This document shows, piece after piece, positions 26,152-34,365 of a stretch of DNA of 64,000 nt (positions are counted from its first letter, which is position 1; each line of letters begins with the position of its first letter). Origin of the DNA: CAZDSS01 sp964508185 (lineage in GTDB: Bacteria; Pseudomonadota; Alphaproteobacteria; Sphingomonadales; Govanellaceae); contig CAZDSS010000002.1 of NCBI GenBank assembly GCA_964508185.1, positions 16,442-80,441 of the forward strand, written 5' to 3'. A program made the position numbers and the translations under genes. Under the pieces are notes generated by a model, which was not told the origin of the DNA, ran no database searches, and was given only the letters and a program-made list of their open reading frames with translations.

Positions 26152-26797
26152 CGAGCACTACCATCACACCGGACAGGGACCACATGCCGAAGGCGATCCA
26201 GCGCGCCCGGGCGAGGGAATCCGTGAAGAGGGCGTCCACCTCGGGGCTTCGCCCCTCGGTCGCGAGGCGCCGGAAGCCTTCGGCCCAGGCGCGCATGATG
26301 TGACGCAGGATGAGGCCCACCACGATCATCAGGCCAAAGACCAGAATCTTCGCCGCGATGAAGGTATGCGGGATCGGGTCGTCGGTCGCGAGCGACCACA
26401 GGCCGATGCCGATGAGCACCGGCGCCATCGCCATGCGGATCCGCGTGTCGATCAGGCGGATGCGGTCGCCAGCAGGCGAGCCCATCCTGCGGTAGCCGTT
26501 GATGTTGAGGACGAGCCAGGCGATGCCGAGGATCCAGACCGCGATCATGAACGGCCCCGTGGGCGACCACAGGCCGTAGAAGGATGCAAGCTGCAGGCCC
26601 ACGGGCAGAAGCAGGGTGAACGCCATGCGCGGCATCAGGTCGATGCGGAACGCCGCCTGCAGGAAGCGCCGCCGCTCGTCCATGGGCAATTCCGGATTGG
26701 CGACGTAGCGGGAGGTGACGAACACCCCCCAGTCCGCGCCGAGCCAGTAGGCGAACAGCAGCACATGCACGATCACGAAGACGGTATGGACGGTCAT
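26132..26797 (-). CDS. Multi-helix membrane protein B (paralogue of the protein at 16713-17375)
   Basis: A 221-residue membrane protein with about four or five hydrophobic helices. The opening MTVHTVFVIVHVLLFAYWLGADWGVFVTSRYVANPELP matches the block A membrane protein in spacing (YWLG, then a YV motif and a short loop). The ATG at 26797 is homologous in position to the ATG of copy A; a GTG at 26815 overlapping the upstream stop is the alternative. It always follows a soluble partner gene, supporting a complex. Function unknown. Confidence 0.8.
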   Translation of the reverse strand: MTVHTVFVIVHVLLFAYWLGADWGVFVTSRYVANPELPMDERRRFLQAAFRIDLMPRMAFTLLLPVGLQLASFYGLWSPTGPFMIAVWILGIAWLVLNINGYRRMGSPAGDRIRLIDTRIRMAMAPVLIGIGLWSLATDDPIPHTFIAAKILVFGLMIVVGLILRHIMRAWAEGFRRLATEGRSPEVDALFTDSLARARWIAFGMWSLSGVMVVLGVAKFV

Positions 26798-26811
26798 GGG
26801 TTGGCACCCCG

Positions 26812-27522
26812 TCACATGGAAAGTTCAACGAGCTCGTAGGTGGTGGCGAGATAGCCGCCGACCCGGATCTTCACGAAGATGAAGTCGTCGGGCAGGCACC
26901 ACAGCTCTTCCGGCGGATGCTCCTTGGGCAGCGCGCCCGCGAGATGGAACAGATAGCTGTCCACCTCGAAGGTGCCGGCGCGCACCGTGATGGTCTCGCG
27001 CCCGCGATATTCGATGCCGAAGCGGATGGGCAGGATCATGGGCCCACCGCTGCCGTCATGCTCCAGCGAACTCAGGTAGGACCGCTCCATCATCTGGACG
27101 CCGCCCTTCTTGTGGTCGTAGGCGGCAAGATGCCAGATGTCGCAGGACAGGGGGTGAGGTCCGAAGGTCTCGATGGGCGACGGCAGGCTGATGCGCTGGT
27201 CGATGCGGCCGAGATCGCGGTTCCAGCTCTGGAGCTCGATCTCCGTGCCGTTGAAGCGGTACCAGCCGGTGCCCTGCAGGCTGCCGTCCTTGATGAGACG
27301 GATATAGCTGTCGATGGGCCGGAAATTGCGGTCCACCGAATAGACGATGTCCTTGGACAGCGCCCGGTCGAAGATTTCGCATGTGGCGTGCAGCGTGCGG
27401 CTGCCGTCGGGGGCGACGCTCACCGAGAAGCGCTCGGTGCCGCGCAGGCCGACCTCGTCCCCGATGGCCTCGATGACGCCCGCGTAATGGCGGCGTCCCT
27501 GCCCTTGCGATCGTGATGACAT
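26812..27522 (-). CDS. Soluble protein B of unknown function (paralogue of the protein at 17372-18124)
   Basis: A 236-residue soluble protein with no signal peptide. DGSRTLHATCEI, GTGWYRFNGTEIE, FGPHPLSCDIWHLAAYD, SYLSSLEHDGSGGP and ELWCLPDDFIFVKIRVGGYLATTYEL align block by block with protein A of block A. The ATG at 27522 has GGGAGGGA about eight bases upstream and is preferred to a TTG at 27540. It is the first gene after TonB receptor 2. The family is unrecognised; a beta-barrel ligand binder is the most I would suggest. Confidence 0.78.
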   Translation of the reverse strand: MSSRSQGQGRRHYAGVIEAIGDEVGLRGTERFSVSVAPDGSRTLHATCEIFDRALSKDIVYSVDRNFRPIDSYIRLIKDGSLQGTGWYRFNGTEIELQSWNRDLGRIDQRISLPSPIETFGPHPLSCDIWHLAAYDHKKGGVQMMERSYLSSLEHDGSGGPMILPIRFGIEYRGRETITVRAGTFEVDSYLFHLAGALPKEHPPEELWCLPDDFIFVKIRVGGYLATTYELVELSM

Positions 27523-27546
27523 CCCTTGTCCCTCCCTCAAGACAGG

Positions 27547-27572
27547 TCCGGCACGGATGATACCGTGCCGGA
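27547..27572 (-). other. Intercistronic hairpin after TonB receptor gene 2
   Basis: A perfect 10-bp stem, TCCGGCACGG (27547-27556) against CCGTGCCGGA (27563-27572), with a 6-base loop and no U run. It lies between the receptor stop and the start of the soluble protein B gene on the same strand, in the same position as hairpins after the other two receptor genes. Confidence 0.65.
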
Positions 27573-27595
27573 GCCGAATGCGGATTGGCCCGCCG

Positions 27596-29881
27596 TTACA
27601 TCTGGTAGCGCGCGGTGAGCGTCCACATGCGCGGCGGATTGAAGTAGATGGCGTTGAAGCCGAGCGCCGGGATGAAGAACTGGCCGGTGGAATATTCTTC
27701 CTTGAACAGGTTCTTCACCGCGAGCGCAAGACGGAAGCGGCTGTCGTCCGTCTCCCAGGCGACCTGCGCATCCACGAGATCATAGCCGTCCTCGCGCGAC
27801 GCCACCGGGTTGCAGGAGCTGTGATAGTAGCCGCTCTTGCGGGTCCAGTTGCCGCCGATGGACATGGTGCCGCCCAGCACCTCGGGGATCGCGTAGTCGA
27901 TCGCAAGGTTGCTCGAGAAGCTCGGCGCGAACTTCTGCCGGAGCTTCGCCGTGCCGGTGCCCACCGGGCCGCAGTCCGCCACCTGGTCGAAATTGATCTT
28001 GGTGTACTTGTTGGCGAGATAGCCGACCGAGGCATTGACCTGCAGATTGCGGATGGGAAGCGCGGTCAGTTCAAGCTCCACGCCCTCGGTGCGCACGTCG
28101 CCCACGGAGAAGCGGGTGAGCGCGCCTGTCACCTGGTCGGTGCCGGTGCCCTGCAGATCGTCGATCTCGTTGCGGAACACGGCCACGTTGGTGCGCAGGC
28201 GGCGGTCGAGCCAGTCGGCCTTGACGCCCGCCTCATAGGCCCAGACCTTCTCCGGCGCGATGGGCTCGAGCTTGTAGAGCTGGGTGCTCATCTCGCGGCC
28301 GTCGAACGCGCCCGACTTGAAGCCCTTGGAGACCGAGGCATAGAGCAGCAGGTCATCGCGCACCGCGTAATCCACCGCAAAGCGCGGCGTGACGGAGGAC
28401 CAGCTTTCCTTGATCTGGCGGGCGAGCGGCACGGTGACCGCGCCCGCCGGGCTCGCGCCGTCGCACGGGCCGGCGGAGAACACGTCGCGGCCCACGGGCG
28501 CGGCGCAGATCAGGCTCGGCGAACCGTCGGGATGGAACATGGCCGAGGCGAAATCCTTCTCGTCCCGGGTCCAGCGGATGCCGGTCGTCACCGTCCAGCG
28601 GTCGGAAAGGTGCCACGAGCCCGACGCGAAGACGGCGATGCTGTCCGTATCCAGCGTGGTGTCCGCATAATCGTTGGCGCCAGCAGGCGCGAGGATCATG
28701 TTCTCGGTGATCTGGCTGTTTTCCTCGCGGAACCAGTAGACGCCGACCACGTAATCAAGCAGTCCGCCGAAGGCCTGGCCGGACGCCTGCAGTTCCTGGC
28801 TGAACTGCTCCTGGTCCTGGTCCTGATAGAGATGGAGGCACGGCAGATCGAAGCCGAAGCAGGTATCCTGCCCGTCGGCGTCCAGTACGAATTCGGAGCT
28901 CATCTCGCGCCAGGCGGTGATGGAGCGCAGCGTCACCGCGCCGAGATCGTAGCTGATGTTGAGCGAGGCGCCGCGCTGGTCGATCTCGCTCATGGGGTTC
29001 GTGAGATCGGAGCGCAGGGTGTAGACGTCGCGGTCGCCGTCCACCTGCTGGTTCTTGTCCCACAGGCCGAGATCCGCCGGCGGCTGCAGGAGGACGCCGG
29101 TCGCGAACGCCGGGTCCGAATGGTCGCGGATCTCGTCATAGGAAATGAGGATGTCGAGGCGCTCGTTGGGCTGCCAGCGCAGGGAGGCGCGGCCCGCCAG
29201 CACGTCCTGATCGTTGACGTCGGCGCCGTTCACCAGGTTCTTGGCCCAGCCGTCGCGCTGGCGCGACAGGAAGGCAAGCTGGCCGTAGAGCCCTTCGGCG
29301 AGCTTGCCGGAGACGCTCGCGCGCACGTCGATCCGCTCGTGATTGCCGACGGTGCCTTCGAGCATCAGGCGGGTTTCCTCGTCCGGCTTGCGGCTCACGA
29401 GCTTGATGGCGCCGGCCGAGGTGTTGCGGCCGTAGAGCGTGCCCTGCGGTCCGCGCAGCACTTCGATGCGCTCGATGTCGTAGAGGTCGAACAGCGCGCC
29501 GTTCTGACGCGGAATGTAGACGTCGTCCACATAGATCCCGACCGGCGGGTCGGAGGTGAAGAAGCTTTCATCCTCGCCGATGCCGCGGAGCGCGGCGCGG
29601 GCGCCGTTCTGCAGGCCCGTATTGGGCTCCATCCAGAGGTTGGGGACGAAGTTCTGCACCTCGCGGACGGAGAAGACCTGCATGCGGTCGAGGGCGTTGG
29701 CGTCAAAGGCGCTGACCGCGATCGGTACGTCCTGCAGACGCTCCTCGCGGCGCTGGGCGGTGACGACGATCTCGTCGAGGGCGATGCCCTCCCGCAGCTG
29801 GGCGTGGCCGCTGTCGGCGACGAATACGGATGAAGCAAGGGCAATAGGCAGTACTAACGAACGACCAATGGCGTGATCCAT
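27596..29881 (-). CDS. TonB-dependent receptor 2
   Basis: A 761-residue outer-membrane receptor. I start it at the ATG after GGGAGGATTTCC, giving a signal peptide (MDHAIGRSLVLPIALASSVFVADSGHA); an ATG 60 bases upstream is less likely. The plug begins DEIVVTAQRREERLQDVPIAVSAF near residue 33, with VGIYVDDVYIPRQNGALFDLYDIERIEVLRGPQGTLYGRNTSAGAIKLVSRKP near 105. The C-terminal RMWTLTARYQM closes the barrel. It is of the sphingomonad-type substrate receptor group rather than siderophore type, and sits between LysR 2 and soluble protein B. Confidence 0.93.
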   Translation of the reverse strand: MDHAIGRSLVLPIALASSVFVADSGHAQLREGIALDEIVVTAQRREERLQDVPIAVSAFDANALDRMQVFSVREVQNFVPNLWMEPNTGLQNGARAALRGIGEDESFFTSDPPVGIYVDDVYIPRQNGALFDLYDIERIEVLRGPQGTLYGRNTSAGAIKLVSRKPDEETRLMLEGTVGNHERIDVRASVSGKLAEGLYGQLAFLSRQRDGWAKNLVNGADVNDQDVLAGRASLRWQPNERLDILISYDEIRDHSDPAFATGVLLQPPADLGLWDKNQQVDGDRDVYTLRSDLTNPMSEIDQRGASLNISYDLGAVTLRSITAWREMSSEFVLDADGQDTCFGFDLPCLHLYQDQDQEQFSQELQASGQAFGGLLDYVVGVYWFREENSQITENMILAPAGANDYADTTLDTDSIAVFASGSWHLSDRWTVTTGIRWTRDEKDFASAMFHPDGSPSLICAAPVGRDVFSAGPCDGASPAGAVTVPLARQIKESWSSVTPRFAVDYAVRDDLLLYASVSKGFKSGAFDGREMSTQLYKLEPIAPEKVWAYEAGVKADWLDRRLRTNVAVFRNEIDDLQGTGTDQVTGALTRFSVGDVRTEGVELELTALPIRNLQVNASVGYLANKYTKINFDQVADCGPVGTGTAKLRQKFAPSFSSNLAIDYAIPEVLGGTMSIGGNWTRKSGYYHSSCNPVASREDGYDLVDAQVAWETDDSRFRLALAVKNLFKEEYSTGQFFIPALGFNAIYFNPPRMWTLTARYQM

Positions 29882-29970
29882 GGAAATCCTCCCGAAATCT
29901 CCCACAGTGACCGGCGCTTGTGCCCGATCATCCAGCTTCATGCTGGGCCGCAGATCGCCTTCAAGGCCAT

Positions 29971-29987
29971 CAACTAGTTGTCTTTAT
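29971..29987. promoter_or_regulatory. Palindromic element upstream of TonB receptor 2
   Basis: CAACTAGTTG is a perfect 10-base palindrome extended by TCTTTAT; the 17-mer recurs with three changes at 20225-20241. It lies about 90-107 bases upstream of the receptor ATG and overlaps the LysR 2 stop codon, so the receptor probably has its own promoter in addition to readthrough from LysR 2. Confidence 0.35.
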
Positions 29988-30916
29988 CGGCAACCCGCGG
30001 TTGGCAGGGTTGCGGAACTCCCCTTCGCCACGATCTTGCGCACCTCGTCGAGGAAGCGGACGGAATCGGGCGAGCGCGTGCTGTTCTTGCGGAAGAAGAC
30101 GGCGGTGGGCCGCTGCCACGGCGGCGAGGCCACGTCGATCACCGCGAGCAATCCCGCCTCCACGTCGCGCCGCACCATCTCGTAGGGCAGCAGGAACAGG
30201 GCGTCCGACGCCTGGGCGAGGCTGACGGCGAAGGCCACCGAATCCGTCCGGAACTGGGCCTGCGGCGGCTCGAGCCCCGCGGCCTCGAAGCTTTCGCGCG
30301 CTTCCTCGATCGCCCGGTCCTCGTCCAGTCCCATGATCCAGGGATAGGTTTCAAGCTCCTCGAGGGTCACGGCCTTGCGCCCGGCCAGGGGGTGTCCCGC
30401 GCGGCCGAACAGGTGATAGGTTTCCTGATTGACGATGTGATGGCCGATCAGGGGATCCACCTCGTCCCGCGTCATGATGCTGACGAAGACGTCGATCTTG
30501 CCGTTGACGAGCTGCGGCATCAGGGTTTCATAGGTCCCTTCCACCACGGTGACCGAGAGCTTCGGATTCCAGCGCTTCACGGCCAGCACGGCGCAGGCGG
30601 CGATCTGCATGGCCGCGGCGGCGCCGACGCCGATCGCGAGATCGTTGGTGCCCGTGCCCAGCATCTGGTCGAGATCGCGGCGGAGGCTCCGCACCTCGGC
30701 GTCGATGTTGCGGGCATAGGCCTCGATGCGCTCGGCGAAAAGGGTCGGATTCACCGAGCGGCTGTCGCGGTCGAACAGCCGGACGCCGAGGCTTTCCTCG
30801 AAACGGCGGATGCTCTTGCTCAGCGCCTGGGGCGTCAGATGGCACATCTCCGCCGCGCGCCAGTAGCTTCGCGTTTCCATGAGCGCCAGAAAATGGCGCA
30901 ATTGCCGGATCTCCAT
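29984..30916 (-). CDS. LysR family transcriptional regulator 2
   Basis: A 310-residue LTTR with the HTH at residues ~4-60 (RQLRHFLALMETRSYWRAAEMCHLTPQALSKSIRRFEESLGVRLFDRD) and an effector domain beginning near LAIGVGAAAAMQIAA. Its ATG lies 24 bases downstream of a perfect TTGTCTGGACAA palindrome, so its transcription is probably controlled by the GntR protein, making a two-level circuit. It precedes TonB receptor 2 on the same strand. Confidence 0.92.
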   Translation of the reverse strand: MEIRQLRHFLALMETRSYWRAAEMCHLTPQALSKSIRRFEESLGVRLFDRDSRSVNPTLFAERIEAYARNIDAEVRSLRRDLDQMLGTGTNDLAIGVGAAAAMQIAACAVLAVKRWNPKLSVTVVEGTYETLMPQLVNGKIDVFVSIMTRDEVDPLIGHHIVNQETYHLFGRAGHPLAGRKAVTLEELETYPWIMGLDEDRAIEEARESFEAAGLEPPQAQFRTDSVAFAVSLAQASDALFLLPYEMVRRDVEAGLLAVIDVASPPWQRPTAVFFRKNSTRSPDSVRFLDEVRKIVAKGSSATLPTAGCR

Positions 30917-30939
30917 GGTCCTCCCCCTGTTGCCGCGAT

Positions 30940-30951
30940 TTGTCTGGACAA
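30940..30951. promoter_or_regulatory. Probable GntR operator upstream of LysR 2
   Basis: A perfect TTGTCTGGACAA palindrome in the plus-strand context ATTTGTCTGGACAACGGG, 24 bases before the LysR 2 ATG. The remainder of this 214-base intergenic region (30917-31130) separates LysR 2 from the divergent oxidase operon; I saw no other recognisable element in it. Confidence 0.7.
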
Positions 30952-31130
30952 CGGGATCATTTCAGCATTTGGGGAGTCCCTTGGCAAGGGGCGCAGCGAG
31001 AAGCACCGGCTGGATGATGGTGTATGCCGCCCCTCAATTCCCGCCTGCCGGGGAACTTTTGCCCCCCTTGCGCCCTTATCCCCAGAGGCCGGTGCTGATG
31101 TCCGCAGGTCGGCCGGAAAGGGGGACGACC

Positions 31131-31331
31131 ATGTATCCCTATGACGAACCCTCCGCCGCAGACCGGCCAGAAGACGTGGAAGATCGCGTGAACGAAGACG
31201 ATCTCGACCGCGTGATGGCCGAGGTCCCGCGCGGCGCCATGGCCCTTGCGGGCGTCGCCCTCCTCGTCCTCATGCTGTTCTGGCTCGTCATCTATTTCGG
31301 CGTCTTCATTCCCCGCGGCCCGGTGAATTGA
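31131..31331 (+). CDS. ba3-type cytochrome oxidase, small subunit IIa-like protein
   Basis: A 66-residue protein with an acidic N-terminus and a single C-terminal membrane helix, GAMALAGVALLVLMLFWLVI followed by YFGVFIPRG. This resembles the single-helix subunit IIa (CbaD) of Thermus-type ba3 oxidase, and it lies directly before subunits II and I, the same gene order. The ATG has GGGGGA upstream. Identification rests on helix pattern and position. Confidence 0.7.
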   Translation: MYPYDEPSAADRPEDVEDRVNEDDLDRVMAEVPRGAMALAGVALLVLMLFWLVIYFGVFIPRGPVN

Positions 31332-31341
31332 GGAGTCGCAC

Positions 31342-31881
31342 ATGGACGAGCGCGACATCCTGAGGACCGAGCTGCGCTGGGGCGCCGTGGTGGCCGCCGC
31401 GGTCGCCCTCATCATCGCGGTGATCGTGGTCACCGGCCTCGCCATGGCGCTGCACCCGCCGAGCAATGTGGAGCTCGTGAGCCCCACCCGCATCCATCTC
31501 GAAGGCGAGTTCGCCGAAAGCAATCTCGGCAGCATGGAAAACCCGGACGGCTCGGTGACCGTGCGCGTCGTCGCGACCCAGTTCACCTTCCTGCCGCGCT
31601 GCATTCCGGTGCCTGTCGATCGGCCGGTGAGCCTGCGCATCACCAGTCCCGACGTGATCCACGGCCTCATCGTCAGCGGCACCAATGTGAACACCATGGT
31701 CGTCCCCGGCTACGTGGCGGAGGTCAACACCCGCTTCCGCGCCGCGGGCGACCATCTGATGCCCTGCCACGAATATTGCGGCCTCGGGCACAGCGAGATG
31801 TGGAGCATCATCCGCGTCCTGCCGGCGGAGCGCTGGCAGCCGGACGAGAACGGGAGGGTCGCTTGTGACTTACAGGGCTGA
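31342..31881 (+). CDS. Cytochrome c oxidase subunit II, ba3-type (CuA)
   Basis: A 179-residue subunit with one N-terminal membrane helix (residues ~15-38) and a periplasmic cupredoxin domain. The CuA ligands are visible as His in DVIHGLIVSG near 112 and CHEYCGLGHSEMW near 146-158 (Cys, Glu, Cys, His, Met). It accepts electrons from cytochrome c. A single helix rather than two is typical of ba3 oxidases. It starts after GAGGAG and overlaps subunit I by 17 bases. Confidence 0.93.
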   Translation: MDERDILRTELRWGAVVAAAVALIIAVIVVTGLAMALHPPSNVELVSPTRIHLEGEFAESNLGSMENPDGSVTVRVVATQFTFLPRCIPVPVDRPVSLRITSPDVIHGLIVSGTNVNTMVVPGYVAEVNTRFRAAGDHLMPCHEYCGLGHSEMWSIIRVLPAERWQPDENGRVACDLQG

Positions 31882-33496
31882 CCGACTGATCCTCGCCCAT
31901 CTCTGGGTCGCCTTCGCGGCCTTCGCCTTCGCCGCGGTGCTTGGCGCATGGCAGATGCTGGTGCGAAGCCCGCTGCCCGCGCCCTTCGCCCATAACGAAA
32001 CCTATTTCGCCTCGGTCACCGCCCACGGCACCCTCATGGCCTATGTGCTGACGACGCTGTTCGTCATGGGCTTCGGCTATTTCGTGGCGGTGACCGCCCT
32101 CGACCGGCCGCTGCCCAGCATGCGCGCGGCCTGGGTCGGGTTCTGGCTGGCGGTTGCAGGGATCGTTCTTGCCGCCGTCACCGTGCTTTCGGGCCGCGCC
32201 ACGGTGCTTTACACCTTCTACCCGCCCCTCACGGGGAGCGTGTTCTATTATCTCGGCGTCCTCCTCGTGGTCATCGGCTCGTGGATCTGGTGCGCGCTGA
32301 TGATCATCGCCCTCATGCGCTGGAAGCGGGAGCAGCCGGGACGTCCCGTTCCGCTCGCCATGTATGCGACGGTCGCCAATGTGGTGCTGTGGCTCTGGAC
32401 CACGGTGGGGGTCGGCGTCGAACTGCTGTTCCAGGTGATCCCCGCCGCCCTCGGTCTCACCGAGACGGTGGATGTGGGGCTGTCCCGCACCCTCTTTTCC
32501 TGGACCCTGCATGCCATCGTCTATTTCTGGCTGATCCCGGCCTATATCGCGTTCTACACCATCCTGCCGCGGGCGGCGGGCGGGCGGCTTTACAGCGACA
32601 CCATGGGGCGGCTGAGCTTCATCCTGTTCCTGCTCTACAGCCTGCCCGTTGGCATGCATCACCTGTTCATGGATCCGGAGCACGGGAGCGGCTTCAAGTT
32701 CCTGCAGATGATGCTGACGGCGCTTGTCACCGTGCCCACCCTGCTCACGATCTTCACCATCGGCGCGTCGCTCGAGATCGCAGGCCGGCTCAGGGGCGGC
32801 AAGGGCCTTTTCGGCTGGCTCCGCACCCTGCCCTATGACCGGCCCATGGTGCTGGCGGCGGCGCTTGCCTTCATCATGCTGGGGCTCGGCGGCTTCGGCG
32901 GCCTCATCAACATGGCCTACGGCATGAACGCCATGGTTCACAACACGTCGTGGGTCACCGCGCACTTCCACCTGATCTTCGGCGGCTCCGTCGTCATCAT
33001 GTATTTCGCGATCGCCTACGAGATCTGGCCGAAGCTCACCAACCGCCGCGCGCCCTCCGTCGCCCTGCAGCGCCTGCAGCTCTGGACATGGTTCGTCGGC
33101 ATCATGGTGACCACGCTGCCATGGCATGCCCTGGGCCTCTTTGGTCAGCCGCGGCGGGTTGCGACCTTCGACTACGACAACCCGATCCTCAGCCACTGGG
33201 GGCCGTGGACGGTGGTCTCCGCCGTCGGCGGCTTCATCATGCTGGTGGGCGCGCTTCTCTTCGTCTGGAACCTCGCGCGGCATCATGGCGGCGTCGTCGC
33301 GCCCGCCCGGCGCATGACCTATGCCCTCGCCGTCCATCCGCCGCAGCGCCTGCCCGCGGCGCTCAACGGCTTCGCGCTGTGGAACTGGCTGGTGCTGTTC
33401 CTGATGGCGGTGGCTTACGGCTATCCCATCGCCCAGTTCTTCCTGATCGATGTGGAGCCCGCGCTCATCCACCGCGTCGCCGGGGGAGGCCCGTGA
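31865..33496 (+). CDS. Cytochrome c oxidase subunit I, ba3-type
   Basis: A 543-residue, about 13-helix haem-copper oxidase core. Ligands are visible: His in THGTLMAYV-like text (haem b), HAIVY with the His-x3-Tyr crosslink in TLHAIVYFWLIPAYIAFYTILPR near residue 218, VGMHHLF (CuB pair) near 265, and HNTSWVTAHFHL near 365 (haem a3/b). The segment GRLRGGKGLFGW is strikingly like Thermus ba3. Start is GTG after GGGAGGG. The enzyme reduces oxygen, likely with high affinity. Confidence 0.93.
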   Translation: MTYRADRLILAHLWVAFAAFAFAAVLGAWQMLVRSPLPAPFAHNETYFASVTAHGTLMAYVLTTLFVMGFGYFVAVTALDRPLPSMRAAWVGFWLAVAGIVLAAVTVLSGRATVLYTFYPPLTGSVFYYLGVLLVVIGSWIWCALMIIALMRWKREQPGRPVPLAMYATVANVVLWLWTTVGVGVELLFQVIPAALGLTETVDVGLSRTLFSWTLHAIVYFWLIPAYIAFYTILPRAAGGRLYSDTMGRLSFILFLLYSLPVGMHHLFMDPEHGSGFKFLQMMLTALVTVPTLLTIFTIGASLEIAGRLRGGKGLFGWLRTLPYDRPMVLAAALAFIMLGLGGFGGLINMAYGMNAMVHNTSWVTAHFHLIFGGSVVIMYFAIAYEIWPKLTNRRAPSVALQRLQLWTWFVGIMVTTLPWHALGLFGQPRRVATFDYDNPILSHWGPWTVVSAVGGFIMLVGALLFVWNLARHHGGVVAPARRMTYALAVHPPQRLPAALNGFALWNWLVLFLMAVAYGYPIAQFFLIDVEPALIHRVAGGGP

Positions 33497-34362
33497 TGCA
33501 GGACCGGCCCGCAGTCCCCGCCGAACAGGAAGCCCTGAACCGCCCGTGGCGCGTCTGGGCGACGGTCGCCGTCGTCGTCTTCGTGGCGGTGAGCGTGCTT
33601 CTGGGCTTCGTCGTGCTCCCCAAGCAAGCGGGCGCCGACGACAGCCTGTTCGCCGCCATCTGCCGGGCGATCGGCATACCCGGCTATGGCGCGCCCCAAG
33701 ACTCGGGAGCGGGCGCGGGCGACAAGCCGATCGCCGCATCCAACGTCGCCTGGTCGCCCGAGATCCGCGGCGGCCTCAAGCGCGCCAACCTCGAGAACGG
33801 CGCAAGGATCGCGGGCGAGATCTGCGTCAGCTGCCATGGCGAGGACGGGATCGCGGTCGATCCCATCTATCCCAATCTCGCCCACCAGTCGCCGCGCGCC
33901 ATCTTCAAGCAGCTGCAGGACTATGCGGACGGGCGGCGCACCGGCGGCCAGGCGGAGGTGATGATGCCCTTCGCCCAGCAGCTCGACGACCAGCAGCGCT
34001 TCGATGTGGCTGTCCATTACGCCGCCCAGACGCCGAAACCGCAGATCGTGGCGGCAAGCGCCGTCGATCCGAGGATCGCCGAGATCGCCCGCCACGGCCA
34101 TATCGGCCGCGGCATTCCGGCCTGTGATTCCTGCCACGGCATCGGGCTTACGGGACCCGAGGAGACGCCGGTGCTCAACGGCCAGCCACGGGACTATCTG
34201 GAACAGCAATTGACCAGTTTCGCGAACGGCGAACGCAGCAACGACATCTATGCGCGGATGCGGGAGATCGCGCGGCTCCTGACGCCCGAGGAGATCCGCC
34301 AGCTTGCGATCTATTACAGCGGCAAGCCGGAGACCCGCTACAAGCCGCACCCCCTGCGCTGA
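33496..34362 (+). CDS. Membrane-anchored dihaem cytochrome c
   Basis: A 288-residue protein with an N-terminal membrane anchor (residues ~18-40) and two cytochrome c domains, CVSCH near 115 and CDSCH near 214. Methionines in VMMPFAQQL and YARMREIARLL are likely sixth ligands. The ATG overlaps the subunit I stop (TGATG). It is the probable electron donor to the CuA site, taking electrons from the bc1 complex or a soluble cytochrome. Confidence 0.92.
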   Translation: MQDRPAVPAEQEALNRPWRVWATVAVVVFVAVSVLLGFVVLPKQAGADDSLFAAICRAIGIPGYGAPQDSGAGAGDKPIAASNVAWSPEIRGGLKRANLENGARIAGEICVSCHGEDGIAVDPIYPNLAHQSPRAIFKQLQDYADGRRTGGQAEVMMPFAQQLDDQQRFDVAVHYAAQTPKPQIVAASAVDPRIAEIARHGHIGRGIPACDSCHGIGLTGPEETPVLNGQPRDYLEQQLTSFANGERSNDIYARMREIARLLTPEEIRQLAIYYSGKPETRYKPHPLR

Positions 34363-34365
34363 GGC

